From CALGYY01 sp963678485 (GTDB taxonomy: Bacteria > Bacteroidota > Bacteroidia > Bacteroidales > CAIWKO01), in the NCBI GenBank assembly GCA_963678485.1, contig OY782882.1:3472001-3536000 (forward strand): DNA of 64,000 nucleotides, given 5' to 3'. Of this stretch, positions 18,362 through 27,359 are shown one piece after another. Position 1 is the first letter of the stretch, and every line of letters starts with the position of its first letter. A model generated the notes under the pieces. That model saw only the letters and a program-made list of their open reading frames with translations. It ran no database searches and was not told the origin of the DNA. A program made the translations under genes and the position numbers.

Positions 18362-18871
18362 ATGATGAAAATTGGTCTTTTGAGTGATACGCATAACAGT
18401 TTACATCCGGGCATCAAAGATTTTTTCAAAGATGTTGATGAAATCTGGCATTGCGGCGATATGGGGACCATAAAAATTGCTGAAGCCTTGAGTGAGATTG
18501 CCCCGGTGAAAGGCGTGTATGGCAATATCGACGGGCAGGACGTGAGGGCGCATTTTAATCAGTTTCATATTTTTGATTGCGAAAAGTTTCGTGTTTTAAT
18601 GACTCATATTGGAGGATATCCCGGGAAGTACAATAAGGACGCGCTTCAGCGAATCATTAAATATAAACCGGGAATTTTTGTATGCGGACATTCGCATATC
18701 CTTAAAGTTATTTATGATGACAAGTACCAGCTACTTCATATTAATCCGGGGGCAGCTGGAAAATACGGCATTCACAAAGTGATTACGTTTATGCGCTTTA
18801 CCATTGAGGGTGATCAGATCCGCGATTTTGAAATTGGAGAATATCCGCGGACAACTAAAGCTCCTTCATGA
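18362..18871 (+). CDS. YfcE/MJ0936-type metallophosphoesterase
   Basis: A 169-residue calcineurin-like phosphoesterase. The metal-binding motifs are in order: SDTHN near residue 9, WHCGDMG, GNIDGQD, THIGG and CGHSH near residue 115. The small single-domain form belongs to the YfcE/MJ0936 group of two-metal phosphodiesterases; the natural substrate is not predictable. The start may be either of the two adjacent ATGs (18362 or 18365). It follows the T9SS gene by 21 bp. Confidence 0.9.
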   Translation: MMKIGLLSDTHNSLHPGIKDFFKDVDEIWHCGDMGTIKIAEALSEIAPVKGVYGNIDGQDVRAHFNQFHIFDCEKFRVLMTHIGGYPGKYNKDALQRIIKYKPGIFVCGHSHILKVIYDDKYQLLHINPGAAGKYGIHKVITFMRFTIEGDQIRDFEIGEYPRTTKAPS

Positions 18872-19068
18872 ACTGGAATCTTGAAGTAAATTAGATGCTG
18901 GTCAGTAAAGCAAAATGCCAGAGAATTCCCCTCTATTGTGGGTTTTCGAAAGATTCCTGTCTTGAATCTATATTTATAAGTGACAACTTATGTGAATCAA
19001 ATGTTTTCTCAATTACCTTTGCTTTGAAGTTTATGTAAGAATGAAAGTTAATCACCTATAATAATACT

Positions 19069-19509
19069 ATGCAACCGATTTATTTCACCCGTACTGCCAA
19101 TGCAATGTTTCTGGCTATTTTTTTTCTGATTTTATTTATTGGATTATTGTTGGGAATGTTTCTCGTGGATTCACTGGCCAGTTGGTGGTTTCTGCTGGTA
19201 ATTATTGGTGTTGCGGGCGTTTTCTATACATTGAGTTTGTTTTATTTTATACGTATGGAATTCTATGAAGAAGTGGTATTGATACGTCATTTATTAAAAC
19301 CACGAAATGCTGATCAGTTTTTCTGGAAGGATATAAAGAATATTGAATATAATGGAGAGCAGGTTCCAAAGCCCTTTCGTATTACTATCAATTTTGTATC
19401 GAGAAAACGCCCCTTTGTTTTTTCTGTAAAAGAAGAGACCGCAGAGGTAAGAGAAAATGTGTTGGCGATGTTCAGGGAAAAAGAAGTCGAAATAAAAATA
19501 ATGAGCTAA
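19069..19509 (+). CDS. Small membrane protein with two helices and a PH-like tail
   Basis: A 146-residue protein with two adjacent membrane helices (about 12-35 and 40-62) followed by a soluble beta-rich tail (MEFYEEVVLIRHLL, FFWKDIKNIEYNG, FRITINFVSRKRPFVFSV), like bacterial PH-domain membrane proteins of unknown role. No catalytic residues. It stands alone on the plus strand between the phosphoesterase and radC. Confidence 0.65.
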   Translation: MQPIYFTRTANAMFLAIFFLILFIGLLLGMFLVDSLASWWFLLVIIGVAGVFYTLSLFYFIRMEFYEEVVLIRHLLKPRNADQFFWKDIKNIEYNGEQVPKPFRITINFVSRKRPFVFSVKEETAEVRENVLAMFREKEVEIKIMS

Positions 19510-19632
19510 TGCAATAAGGTGCGAAAGTGTTAATGTGATTTAGAGCGATTGCTGATTTTGATTGAAGGTACTTCGATAGACATTCTCCTGGTAGCTGTTA
19601 TACCTCTTCTTTTTGGAAATTATTTACTTGAT

Positions 19633-19664
19633 TTGCTTTTCTTTTTTCTGATTTTTTATTTTTG
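19633..19664 (+). promoter_or_regulatory. Promoter candidate for radC
   Basis: TTG at 19633-19635, a 21-nt gap, then TATTTTTG at 19657-19664, matching TAnnTTTG. The spacing is one base over the usual 19-20. The predicted start near 19671 leaves a leader of about 18 nt before the ATG at 19689. Confidence 0.5.
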
Positions 19665-19688
19665 TAATGAAAACAAAAACAAAAAATC

Positions 19689-20387
19689 ATGGAACATTAC
19701 AATCAAACCATGCCTATCAGGCAATGGGCAGAGGACGATCGTCCGAGGGAAAAGTTGATTCGTCTTGGAAAGAATTCATTATCGGATGCTGAATTAGTTG
19801 CGATTTTATTGCGTTCGGGGACACGTGTGAACAGTGCATTAGATTTGGCAAAGATGATATTGTCAAATGTGGGCAATAACCTGATAGAACTCTCGAAACT
19901 CACGCTCGACGAGCTTCTCAGCATAAAAGGCATTGGTGAGGCCAAAGCCTTGTCGATCATCGCAGCGCTGGAACTTGGCCGCCGGCGCAGGGGAGCGGAT
20001 GTGCTCATCAAAAGTAAAGTGAGTTCAAGCAAGGAAGCATTCGAGCTGATACAGGCTGATTTGGCCGATCTGCAGTATGAAGAATTCTGGATTATACTGT
20101 TGTCACGTTCCAACCATTTGATTCGCAAGATTGCTGTAAGCGAAGGTGGTACTTCAGGAACAGTGGTGGATCCCAAAAAGATCTTCAAACTGGCAATACA
20201 GCATGGAGCCACTTCCTTATTGCTTTGTCACAATCACCCTTCTGGCAGCGTGCAACCCAGTGAGGCCGATATCCGCATCACCAAAAAGATCCGCGAAGGC
20301 GGCGTCTTACTTGATATTGCTGTGCTGGATCATATTATTGTTGGTGAAGAAAAGTATTTCAGCTTTGCCGATGAAGGTATTTTTTGA
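19689..20387 (+). CDS. radC: RadC family JAB-domain protein
   Basis: A 232-residue protein with an N-terminal helix-hairpin-helix-like part (LSIKGIGEAKALSIIAALELGRR) and a C-terminal MPN/JAB domain with the metal motif HNHPSG plus a later Asp (LDIAVLDHIIVG). Once called a DNA repair protein; the true function is unresolved, and related JAB proteins occur on mobile elements. Here it has a normal chromosomal neighbourhood and a good promoter match. Confidence 0.93.
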   Translation: MEHYNQTMPIRQWAEDDRPREKLIRLGKNSLSDAELVAILLRSGTRVNSALDLAKMILSNVGNNLIELSKLTLDELLSIKGIGEAKALSIIAALELGRRRRGADVLIKSKVSSSKEAFELIQADLADLQYEEFWIILLSRSNHLIRKIAVSEGGTSGTVVDPKKIFKLAIQHGATSLLLCHNHPSGSVQPSEADIRITKKIREGGVLLDIAVLDHIIVGEEKYFSFADEGIF

Positions 20388-20490
20388 TGTTCGTTGCAAT
20401 TTCATACATCCTGTTACTTTTTTTTGAAGAGACAGGAAATAGTAAGGTCAATACTTTTTATGTATCTTTACGTAACGAAATCTGTTGACC

Positions 20491-21513
20491 GTGTTAAGAA
20501 AACTACTTTTGGGATTGGTAACGATCCTGTTACTTAGTGATTTGCTGAGTGGACAGGATTTGCATTATTCCCAATTTATGAGTTCTCCCGTATATCTGAA
20601 TCCCGGAACTGCCGGGTTTTTTCGGGGGAAATACAGGGTAGCCCTTAACGGGAAAAATCAGTGGCAGGCCGTCAGCAAACCCTATCAAACCATTTCTGTT
20701 GCATTCGACATGCCGGCACTTCAACGCAGGTTTCAACGCGATGCCATTGGGGTAGGGGTCATTGTTCACGCCGATATTGCAGGTGATTCCAAATTCAGCA
20801 CCACCAGTCCTGCCTTGGCAATTTCGTATATGCGCTCCATTGATCATTACGGTCGACATATGGTCTCGCTGGGCGTGCACGCCGGGTGGGTGTTTCGCTC
20901 AATAAATTATGATGCACTTACTTTTCCGAATCAATACAATGGTTACAATTATAATCCTGATCTTCCTAATCAGGAAACGTTTCAATTAAGGAATTACAGC
21001 TATTTCGATATAGGTATGGGAGGCCACTGGGCATATCAGATTAGCAGGGAACGTAATGTTTACGCCGGAATTGCTGCGTACCATTTACTGAGGCCAAAAC
21101 AGTCCTTCATGGGCGATAATTCCATTAAGCTTGATATGAAATGGAATATTTATGCTGGTGCACAACTCGATGTTTCGCAGACCGTAGATCTTTTGCCGCA
21201 GCTTCTGATTATGAAACAAGGACAATATCACGAATTATTATTGGGTGTGATGGCCAAATATATTCAGAACCGCTATTCTAAAACAGAGTATACAGCATTG
21301 AATGTTGGATTGTTTTACAGGAACAGGGATGCTATGGTTTTTATGACTGGTTTTGATTATAAGAAGTTCACTTTTGGGTTGAGCTATGATATGAATGTGT
21401 CGACACTGAAGCCGGCCAGTACCTATCGTGGAGGTATAGAATTTTCCTTGCTTTACACCTATGGTAATTACAAACAAAAAAGAAAGCGGGAAATACCCTG
21501 TCCGATTTTCTGA
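20491..21513 (+). CDS. Type IX secretion membrane protein, PorP/SprF family
   Basis: A 340-residue outer-membrane protein with a signal peptide and the hallmark PorP/SprF opening QDLHYSQFMSSPVYLNPGTAG, followed by beta-barrel strands ending in FSLLYTYGNY. PorP/SprF proteins work with T9SS, often with a partner carrying an OmpA or PD40 domain, to secrete or attach specific cargo. I chose the GTG at 20491, which starts directly at the signal peptide (MLRKLLLGLVTI); a TTG two codons earlier is possible. A near-consensus box TATCTTTA is at 20463-20470. The OmpA/PD40 gene follows 13 bp after the stop. Confidence 0.88.
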   Translation: MLRKLLLGLVTILLLSDLLSGQDLHYSQFMSSPVYLNPGTAGFFRGKYRVALNGKNQWQAVSKPYQTISVAFDMPALQRRFQRDAIGVGVIVHADIAGDSKFSTTSPALAISYMRSIDHYGRHMVSLGVHAGWVFRSINYDALTFPNQYNGYNYNPDLPNQETFQLRNYSYFDIGMGGHWAYQISRERNVYAGIAAYHLLRPKQSFMGDNSIKLDMKWNIYAGAQLDVSQTVDLLPQLLIMKQGQYHELLLGVMAKYIQNRYSKTEYTALNVGLFYRNRDAMVFMTGFDYKKFTFGLSYDMNVSTLKPASTYRGGIEFSLLYTYGNYKQKRKREIPCPIF

Positions 21514-21526
21514 AATTGATTTTTAT

Positions 21527-23833
21527 ATGTTGAAACGGCTTTTAATGGTTGGTGTTTTTTTCGGATTGATGGTCTGTTCAGCTATTGCCCAGACTTTTCA
21601 AGAAAATCTGTTGTACGGAGATGAGGCCATGGGTGAAAGGGATTATTATGGTGCAGCGATGTATTATCGCAATGCATTGTATCTGGATTCTGCATCAATA
21701 AAGGCCGCATGGAAATACGCTGAGGCCTGCCGCTTGTTCAATAATTATGTTGAAGCAGAAAAATTTTATGGCGAAGTTGTGCTAAAAGATGGGAGCAAAA
21801 AATATCCTTTAGGTAGATTCTGGCTGGCGCTGATGCAGAAATCAAACGGAGAGTATCAGGAAGCCATGGAGAACTTCACGATCTTTTTACGTGAACAAGC
21901 AGATGCAGAATCATATTATTTGCAGAAGGCAAAACTCGAAGTTGATGCATGCAAAGAGGCACCAAAGATTATTGAAAAACCACTGAATCTCACAATTGAA
22001 CATCTGCTGGATGTCCGTGTTAATACGGCCTATTCGGAATTCAACGCCAATCAGCTTGGGGATACTGCATTATTGTTTTCTGCGCTGAGACCAGTAGTTC
22101 CGGGCGATGTAGAAACATACATTCCTAACACCTATGTTTCTGAGCTTATGTTGGGAAAAGCTACACAGGCAGGATGGTCAAGGGTGCAAGCGCTCGATAC
22201 CAAGATAAATGCTCCGGGTTTTCACAATGCCAATGCCTGTACTTCTGTTGATCAGTCGCGCTTGTTTTTTTCGCGCGGAAAAGTTGAGAATAATCCAAGT
22301 CTACGCAGCGATTTGTGGTTTGCACAAAGCGAAAAGGGTCGCTGGGACAGGCCTGTCAAGCTTGATGCCCCGATTAATTCAGATTTATTCACTTCAACAC
22401 AGCCTACCTTGAGCGAAGGTCCTGAATATGATGTTTTATACTTTGCTTCTGACCGTCCGGGCGGTTTTGGGAAAATGGATATTTGGTATGTGGTGATTAA
22501 AGACGGGAAGTTCGGCGAACCAACAAATCTGGGCAGTAACATCAATACGCCTGGAGATGAGATTACACCATTTTATTATGATTCCACGCAAACCTTATAT
22601 TTCAGCAGCGACTGGCATAAAGGTCTTGGAGGCTTTGATATTTTCAAATCAAAAGGTGCGCTGAATCAGTGGGAAACACCCAAGAACATTGGCTTTCCTT
22701 TGAATACAGGATATAATGATATTTATTTCACGATTAATCGTGTGGATGATGATGGCTATTTTACTTCCAACAGGCCGGGTTCATTGTATATTAAAAGTGA
22801 AACCTGTTGTAATGATATTTATTATTATGAATGGAAGCCGCAGCAGGAGGTAGAAGTAGTACAAGTAGCCCAGGTGGAAGATACGGTGACACTCGAAGAA
22901 AGCATCAAAATGCTCTTGCCGCTTACCTTGTATTTCCACAATGACGAACCGGATCCAAAGACAACGGAAACCAGTACGAAAAAGAATTATCAAACCACCC
23001 TGAGTGAGTATTACGACATGAAAGACACCTACAAGGTGGAGTATGCTAAAGGACTGACAGGCTTCGAAAAATTGAAGGCAGAAAAGGATATTGATGATTT
23101 TTTCGAAAACTACGTAGGTCGTGGATTCGCGCAGCTTAAGCTGTTCAGTAAATTATTATTGATGGATCTCGAGCGTGGGAGCAAGGTAAAACTGATGATT
23201 AAGGGCTATTGCAGCCCATTAACCAGTACGGAGTATAATGTGAGTCTCGCTAAGCGCAGGATATCGTCTTTAAAAAATTATCTGAATGATTTTGAGGAAG
23301 GAGTTTTTAAGAAATATCTCGACAGTACAGCCGTAAATGGTGGAGTGCTAAGGATATTAGAGGATCCTATCGGCGAAAGCACAGCAAGTCCGTTTGTTAG
23401 CGATAACCCGAATGATAAGCGTAATTCCATTTACAGTCGCACCGCTGCTTTTGAACGTAAAATACAGATTGTGCTGTACGAATCTGAATCCGGCTCAAAT
23501 GAAATATTATTTCCAGAAATCCTAATGGATCAAACGAGCCATGATTTTGGAAATATCGAGCAGGGAAGAAAAGCTGTGTATGTTTTTCGTTTCACCAATA
23601 CGGGTAAGGATGATTTGGTATTATCCGGTGTAGAAGCAAGTTGTGGTTGTACTACGGTTGATTGGTCAAGAACACCAATAAAACCGGGTGAACAAGGGGA
23701 GATCAGCATCTTTTTAAATTCGGGTGAAGACTTTGGCGTGAAGAAGGAAACGGTGACGATACTCTCAAACGCGCGCCAGGCGAAGGTTATATTAAATATT
23801 ACTGCCAATATTATTGAGGAAAAGCCTGAATGA
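21527..23833 (+). CDS. OmpA-family PD40/TPR protein with C-terminal DUF1573 domain
   Basis: A 768-residue protein with four recognisable parts: signal peptide (to about 22), TPR helices (about 25-130), PD40/WD40-like propeller blades (about 190-440; SDRPGGFGKMDIWYV, SSDWHKGLGGFDIF, TSNRPGS), an OmpA-like peptidoglycan-binding domain (about 550-650; IKGYCSPLTSTEYNVSLAKR) and a DUF1573 Ig-like domain (about 665-765; HDFGNIEQG, ASCGCTTVDW). The first three match PorE-type T9SS partners of PorP/SprF that tie the machine to the cell wall. The DUF1573 tail is an addition. The start at 21527 was chosen because it opens the signal peptide. The stop overlaps the next start (ATGA). Confidence 0.85.
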   Translation: MLKRLLMVGVFFGLMVCSAIAQTFQENLLYGDEAMGERDYYGAAMYYRNALYLDSASIKAAWKYAEACRLFNNYVEAEKFYGEVVLKDGSKKYPLGRFWLALMQKSNGEYQEAMENFTIFLREQADAESYYLQKAKLEVDACKEAPKIIEKPLNLTIEHLLDVRVNTAYSEFNANQLGDTALLFSALRPVVPGDVETYIPNTYVSELMLGKATQAGWSRVQALDTKINAPGFHNANACTSVDQSRLFFSRGKVENNPSLRSDLWFAQSEKGRWDRPVKLDAPINSDLFTSTQPTLSEGPEYDVLYFASDRPGGFGKMDIWYVVIKDGKFGEPTNLGSNINTPGDEITPFYYDSTQTLYFSSDWHKGLGGFDIFKSKGALNQWETPKNIGFPLNTGYNDIYFTINRVDDDGYFTSNRPGSLYIKSETCCNDIYYYEWKPQQEVEVVQVAQVEDTVTLEESIKMLLPLTLYFHNDEPDPKTTETSTKKNYQTTLSEYYDMKDTYKVEYAKGLTGFEKLKAEKDIDDFFENYVGRGFAQLKLFSKLLLMDLERGSKVKLMIKGYCSPLTSTEYNVSLAKRRISSLKNYLNDFEEGVFKKYLDSTAVNGGVLRILEDPIGESTASPFVSDNPNDKRNSIYSRTAAFERKIQIVLYESESGSNEILFPEILMDQTSHDFGNIEQGRKAVYVFRFTNTGKDDLVLSGVEASCGCTTVDWSRTPIKPGEQGEISIFLNSGEDFGVKKETVTILSNARQAKVILNITANIIEEKPE

Positions 23834-24582
23834 AAAGGTATCACAATTTGTTTTTATTATTATGTCTATTGATGGTCAGTTGCGGCAGTCCGAACCATTC
23901 ATCCGAACTGAACAATGCTGCGCTGCGACTTTCGGTGGTTGAAAGCACCTCTAGATTGCGCCATTCCAATAGTGTTTGGGAGGAGAGTCTGAGAAAAGCG
24001 GGTCTGCTTGATGTTCAGCAATTGGATAGCAGTATAAAAGTGCAATTAAGATATTCCTCGACCAATAATTTTTTAAAGCTTGATGTTTATGGAGATATGG
24101 AGCATGCGTATTTGCAGCCTGAAGTTGCGCGTATGCTGGTCAGTGCTCAGCAGAGCTTAAAAGAATTGCATCCCGGATATTCATTATTGGTTCTTGATGC
24201 CGCGCGGCCGTTGACCTTGCAGCGGGTATTTTGGGATTCGATCAAAGTTCCGCACAGCGAGCGTCCTAAATATGTTGCGAATCCAAATAATGGCGGATCA
24301 TTACATAACTATGGTGCAGCTGTGGATGTTACTTTGATGGACAGCACAGGAACTGAAGTGGATATGGGATGTGCTTTTGATTATTTTGGAGAATTGGCCT
24401 ATCCTGTATCGGAATGGAAATTTCTTGCATCGGGCGAATTAACCAAGGTGCAGGTGGCGCGCAGAGCGCTGTTGCGACAGGTCATGTCGAAGGCGGGATT
24501 CTTTAATATTCAAACTGAATGGTGGCATTTTAATGCTTGTACGCGGGATCAGGCACGCGGTAAGTATCAATTATTGGAATAA
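23830..24582 (+). CDS. D-alanyl-D-alanine dipeptidase, VanX/DdpX family (M15D), lipoprotein
   Basis: A 250-residue protein with a lipoprotein signal (LLCLLMVSCGS, lipidated Cys near 18). The zinc-peptidase motifs of M15D are present: SLHNYGAAVDVTLMD (SxHxxGxAxD) and a C-terminal EWWHF, with the catalytic Glu in the latter. The family cuts D-Ala-D-Ala and related dipeptides from cell-wall turnover. In vancomycin-resistant species VanX strips the drug target, but no vanH/vanA genes are here and a recycling role in the periplasm is more likely. It overlaps the preceding OmpA/PD40 gene by 4 bp, so the three genes from PorP form a unit. Confidence 0.9.
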   Translation: MKRYHNLFLLLCLLMVSCGSPNHSSELNNAALRLSVVESTSRLRHSNSVWEESLRKAGLLDVQQLDSSIKVQLRYSSTNNFLKLDVYGDMEHAYLQPEVARMLVSAQQSLKELHPGYSLLVLDAARPLTLQRVFWDSIKVPHSERPKYVANPNNGGSLHNYGAAVDVTLMDSTGTEVDMGCAFDYFGELAYPVSEWKFLASGELTKVQVARRALLRQVMSKAGFFNIQTEWWHFNACTRDQARGKYQLLE

Positions 24583-24702
24583 TGAATTGTCTATTGCAAG
24601 GCTTGCAATGGTATTCCAGAATTCTTTCAATTAAAAATGTTGTAGTACAATTTGCTGAAATTTTCTCAGCTAAGGAAACTATTATCTAGTATTCCAAGAG
24701 AA

Positions 24703-26610
24703 TTAATCATGAAACAGCCAACTGACGCCAAATTTGAAGGCTCGATCGGCAAAGGGATAATGTGGTGTGGAGTAATATTTATATCCTATAAGTCCTGCAT
24801 TGGCATGATCCAGCTTGAGGAAAAGAAATGCCCGTTTTATTTTCAGATTCACAAAAACATCGATAAATAAATAATTTCCGGTCTTTTTTTCGTACTGCAG
24901 ACAGAATTGTTGAGTTGCAGGATTCCATGAATCGGCATAATAAGGGGTATTGTACCATAAATCGATTCCAGTTTGTACGCCCAGCGCTTTTTTGAACATA
25001 TTAAATGTTACAAAATATGACTGTGTTGCGGTAAACAGTGGCAAATGCAAAATATTTTCGTTGGTACTGTACTGAACGATTCCACGGTTATCGATGGAGA
25101 ATTTTCCAAAAACAAATTCTTTTTTTACGAATAAGCTGAATACATGGATTCCCCCGCTGGAATATTGATTGGGTCTTCCCAATTGATCCCAATACAGGAA
25201 ATCAGAAATATTAACCCATTGTATTGAAGTTTTTAATCTGGGCAATTGGTAGGATAGCGCTGCCGTAATGGTTTGTTGTTTACCAAAACTGTTGTCCCAG
25301 CGATAATAGGTTGAGTAAAAATGGCGTGAAACCCATGGTAATTCTGTCTTTGCAAATGCACCTTCAAGACTGAGTATGCCTGCATTTTTTTCTTTTGAAA
25401 GGAGGAACGATAATGATGCGCTTCCTTTCATATCATTACCATTGGCATCGCCCAGCACATATTCAGCGGAAGCGGCAAGAATTAATTGTTGAAAAAGATT
25501 CAGCGAAAAGCCCGCCGATGGAGTAAGCTGACTGATATAACTGTTTTTATTTTCCTGGTGAATCTCAATGTATGCATGACGAACGCCGGCAAAGAAGCGG
25601 AATACAGAAGGTTTATTATTTTTTGACCATTCGTTGCTGGTCCAGGTAAGTTGGTTCTCAAGCTTTTTAAAATACAGGGAATCTGTTACTGTGGTGTCTT
25701 TTGATGTGTAGGCATAGGGATAATAACCGGCCGAAATTCCCTCGTCGGTATAAAGATATCTTGGTTTTTTATAGGAAGTGCTGAGTGTGAAGTGACCGAG
25801 ACTAAAACCGCGTTGCTGACCCGAAAGGCTGTCTTTCTTGCGAAAATCAAGATTCAGCACCTGTTTCAGAAACCAGGCATTTTCCTTATATGTGTTCTGA
25901 GCCTCTTTCAACCCATATTCAAATTGGGTGATATTGCGACCTTCTCTAAAGTTTTCGTAAATTGAATCGACAAGGATACCCCCATTTTCATTGCACTTCA
26001 AACGGTTATAATAATAATGGGCAAAGACGCCATATCGATTATTTCGTGTGGTATAGTAAGCGGTAAAATAGGTGTTGATGTCATCTGCTTTTTGACGGAA
26101 CGATCGACGGCCAGGGGCGTTGATAAGGTTGAAGTGGGCTGCAATGACCAATTGCCTTTTTATAACATGAGAATGGATTACCCGGAATAGCTGTTCTTTT
26201 TTTGATCCTGTTGAATAGCGTAATTCCGTAAAGGGAAGCAGAGTAGAGTAGTAGCGTATTTTTGAATCGTCAATTTTAAATTCATCAAAGCCATGATTTC
26301 CCAGATCAAATCCTGTATTCATACGCGGGCTGAAGCTGACCGATTGATGAGCCAGACCGATATTGCCGGTAGTTTGAAAGAATTGATCTTTCTGTACCAT
26401 AGGATCGTACTGCTGAATCGCATGAAAAGCTGTATCGCGCCAGCATTGGTTGCGGATGAGGCTGGAATCGAGATGTTGAGGATGGAAGGAATACACCTGA
26501 ATGGAATCGAGCTGGGAAGGGATCGAATCGGTTTCCTGCGCCCAGGTTGCCATTGATGCGATCATCAGTAATGAGAAAATAATTCTTTTCAGGTGCTTAT
26601 GCATATTCAA
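24703..26610 (-). CDS. Large putative porin (outer-membrane barrel)
   Basis: A 635-residue precursor with a signal peptide (cut after ATWAQ) and then long amphipathic beta strands with many Tyr, Phe and Trp to a final FKFGVSWLF, the usual end of an outer-membrane barrel. An N-terminal region of about 60 residues before the barrel resembles the putative-porin (Porin_10) group of Bacteroidota. It probably forms a channel. The downstream neighbour is convergent. A CAAAAGTA box at 26621-26628 (TACTTTTG on its strand) is so close that the leader would be only a few bases; the third codon is also Met and may be the start. Confidence 0.78.
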   Translation of the reverse strand: MNMHKHLKRIIFSLLMIASMATWAQETDSIPSQLDSIQVYSFHPQHLDSSLIRNQCWRDTAFHAIQQYDPMVQKDQFFQTTGNIGLAHQSVSFSPRMNTGFDLGNHGFDEFKIDDSKIRYYSTLLPFTELRYSTGSKKEQLFRVIHSHVIKRQLVIAAHFNLINAPGRRSFRQKADDINTYFTAYYTTRNNRYGVFAHYYYNRLKCNENGGILVDSIYENFREGRNITQFEYGLKEAQNTYKENAWFLKQVLNLDFRKKDSLSGQQRGFSLGHFTLSTSYKKPRYLYTDEGISAGYYPYAYTSKDTTVTDSLYFKKLENQLTWTSNEWSKNNKPSVFRFFAGVRHAYIEIHQENKNSYISQLTPSAGFSLNLFQQLILAASAEYVLGDANGNDMKGSASLSFLLSKEKNAGILSLEGAFAKTELPWVSRHFYSTYYRWDNSFGKQQTITAALSYQLPRLKTSIQWVNISDFLYWDQLGRPNQYSSGGIHVFSLFVKKEFVFGKFSIDNRGIVQYSTNENILHLPLFTATQSYFVTFNMFKKALGVQTGIDLWYNTPYYADSWNPATQQFCLQYEKKTGNYLFIDVFVNLKIKRAFLFLKLDHANAGLIGYKYYSTPHYPFADRAFKFGVSWLFHD

Positions 26611-26702
26611 TTCTGAGCTTCAAAAGTACGAAAAAAGGCGTTGCCGCTGAATGAACGGAGAAAGACTTCGTATGTTTTGTGGGATACGAAAAGTCAATGC
26701 AT

Positions 26703-27341
26703 TTATTCGTGATGCTTGCCGTATTTTTTTACACCTGCCGGAATTTTAAGCTGTATCTGGTTTTCCTTAGGAGGGATGGGGCAGGAATATTTGCTATTGT
26801 AGGCGCACAAGGGATTGTAGGCCTGGTTGAAATCAATAATCAGAGTGTCACCATCAGGAATGGTCAGGTCGATAAAACGTCCGCTGCCGTATGTTGATTT
26901 GGCATTGGTAAGGTCGCTGAATGGGAGGAAAAGATGTTTAGCATATTTTTCTTCAGTCAATAGTTTAAGGTACTGATAAACACAAACGGTGATTTTTTTC
27001 CCATTCAGGGTAAAGGTGGCTTCACCATATTTTTTGTATGTCCCGGTATTTCCTTTGGAGCGCTGCATTTCAAAAGGGCTGGATTCGGGTGTTCTGACCA
27101 GCGTGGCAATGACGCGGTACTTTGTTTTTATAGGAAAAAATTCTAATTCTTTGAAAAAAAGTCGATCCTCGGGTGTCAAGGGGCTTTCGATTGAATCACG
27201 GAATTCGGCATTCAGATCTTTTCTGAAGGTTTCATTTTCTTGTTTAATGATTTTAGCTGATGACTGTGCGTTTAAAAAACTGACGCTAAGAAGCAGTAGT
27301 GCAAGGCAGCATACTATTTTTCGACTTGAAGTTATTTGCAT
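26703..27341 (-). CDS. DUF1684 domain protein, secreted
   Basis: A 212-residue protein with a signal peptide (cut after FLNAQ) and a DUF1684 domain, recognised from FRDSIESPLTPEDR, LTFNGK-like FTLNGKKITV, SGRFIDL and the terminal YNPLCAYNSKYSCPIPPKEN. The function of DUF1684 is not known; the conserved cysteines in the last motif are intact here. It starts 18 bp after the WG-repeat gene on the same strand and is likely co-transcribed with it. Confidence 0.85.
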   Translation of the reverse strand: MQITSSRKIVCCLALLLLSVSFLNAQSSAKIIKQENETFRKDLNAEFRDSIESPLTPEDRLFFKELEFFPIKTKYRVIATLVRTPESSPFEMQRSKGNTGTYKKYGEATFTLNGKKITVCVYQYLKLLTEEKYAKHLFLPFSDLTNAKSTYGSGRFIDLTIPDGDTLIIDFNQAYNPLCAYNSKYSCPIPPKENQIQLKIPAGVKKYGKHHE

Positions 27342-27359
27342 AAAAATAATTTTCGGTAG

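Noticed and set aside
23830..24582. VanX-type gene as a vancomycin resistance determinant
   Set aside because: No vanH, vanA or vanRS-like genes are present, the protein is a lipoprotein, and its neighbours are envelope genes; cell-wall recycling is more likely.
24593..24609. Palindrome ATTGCAAG-G-CTTGCAAT between two convergent genes as a terminator
   Set aside because: No T run follows on either strand and the loop would be too short; it may be a protein site, but there is no support.
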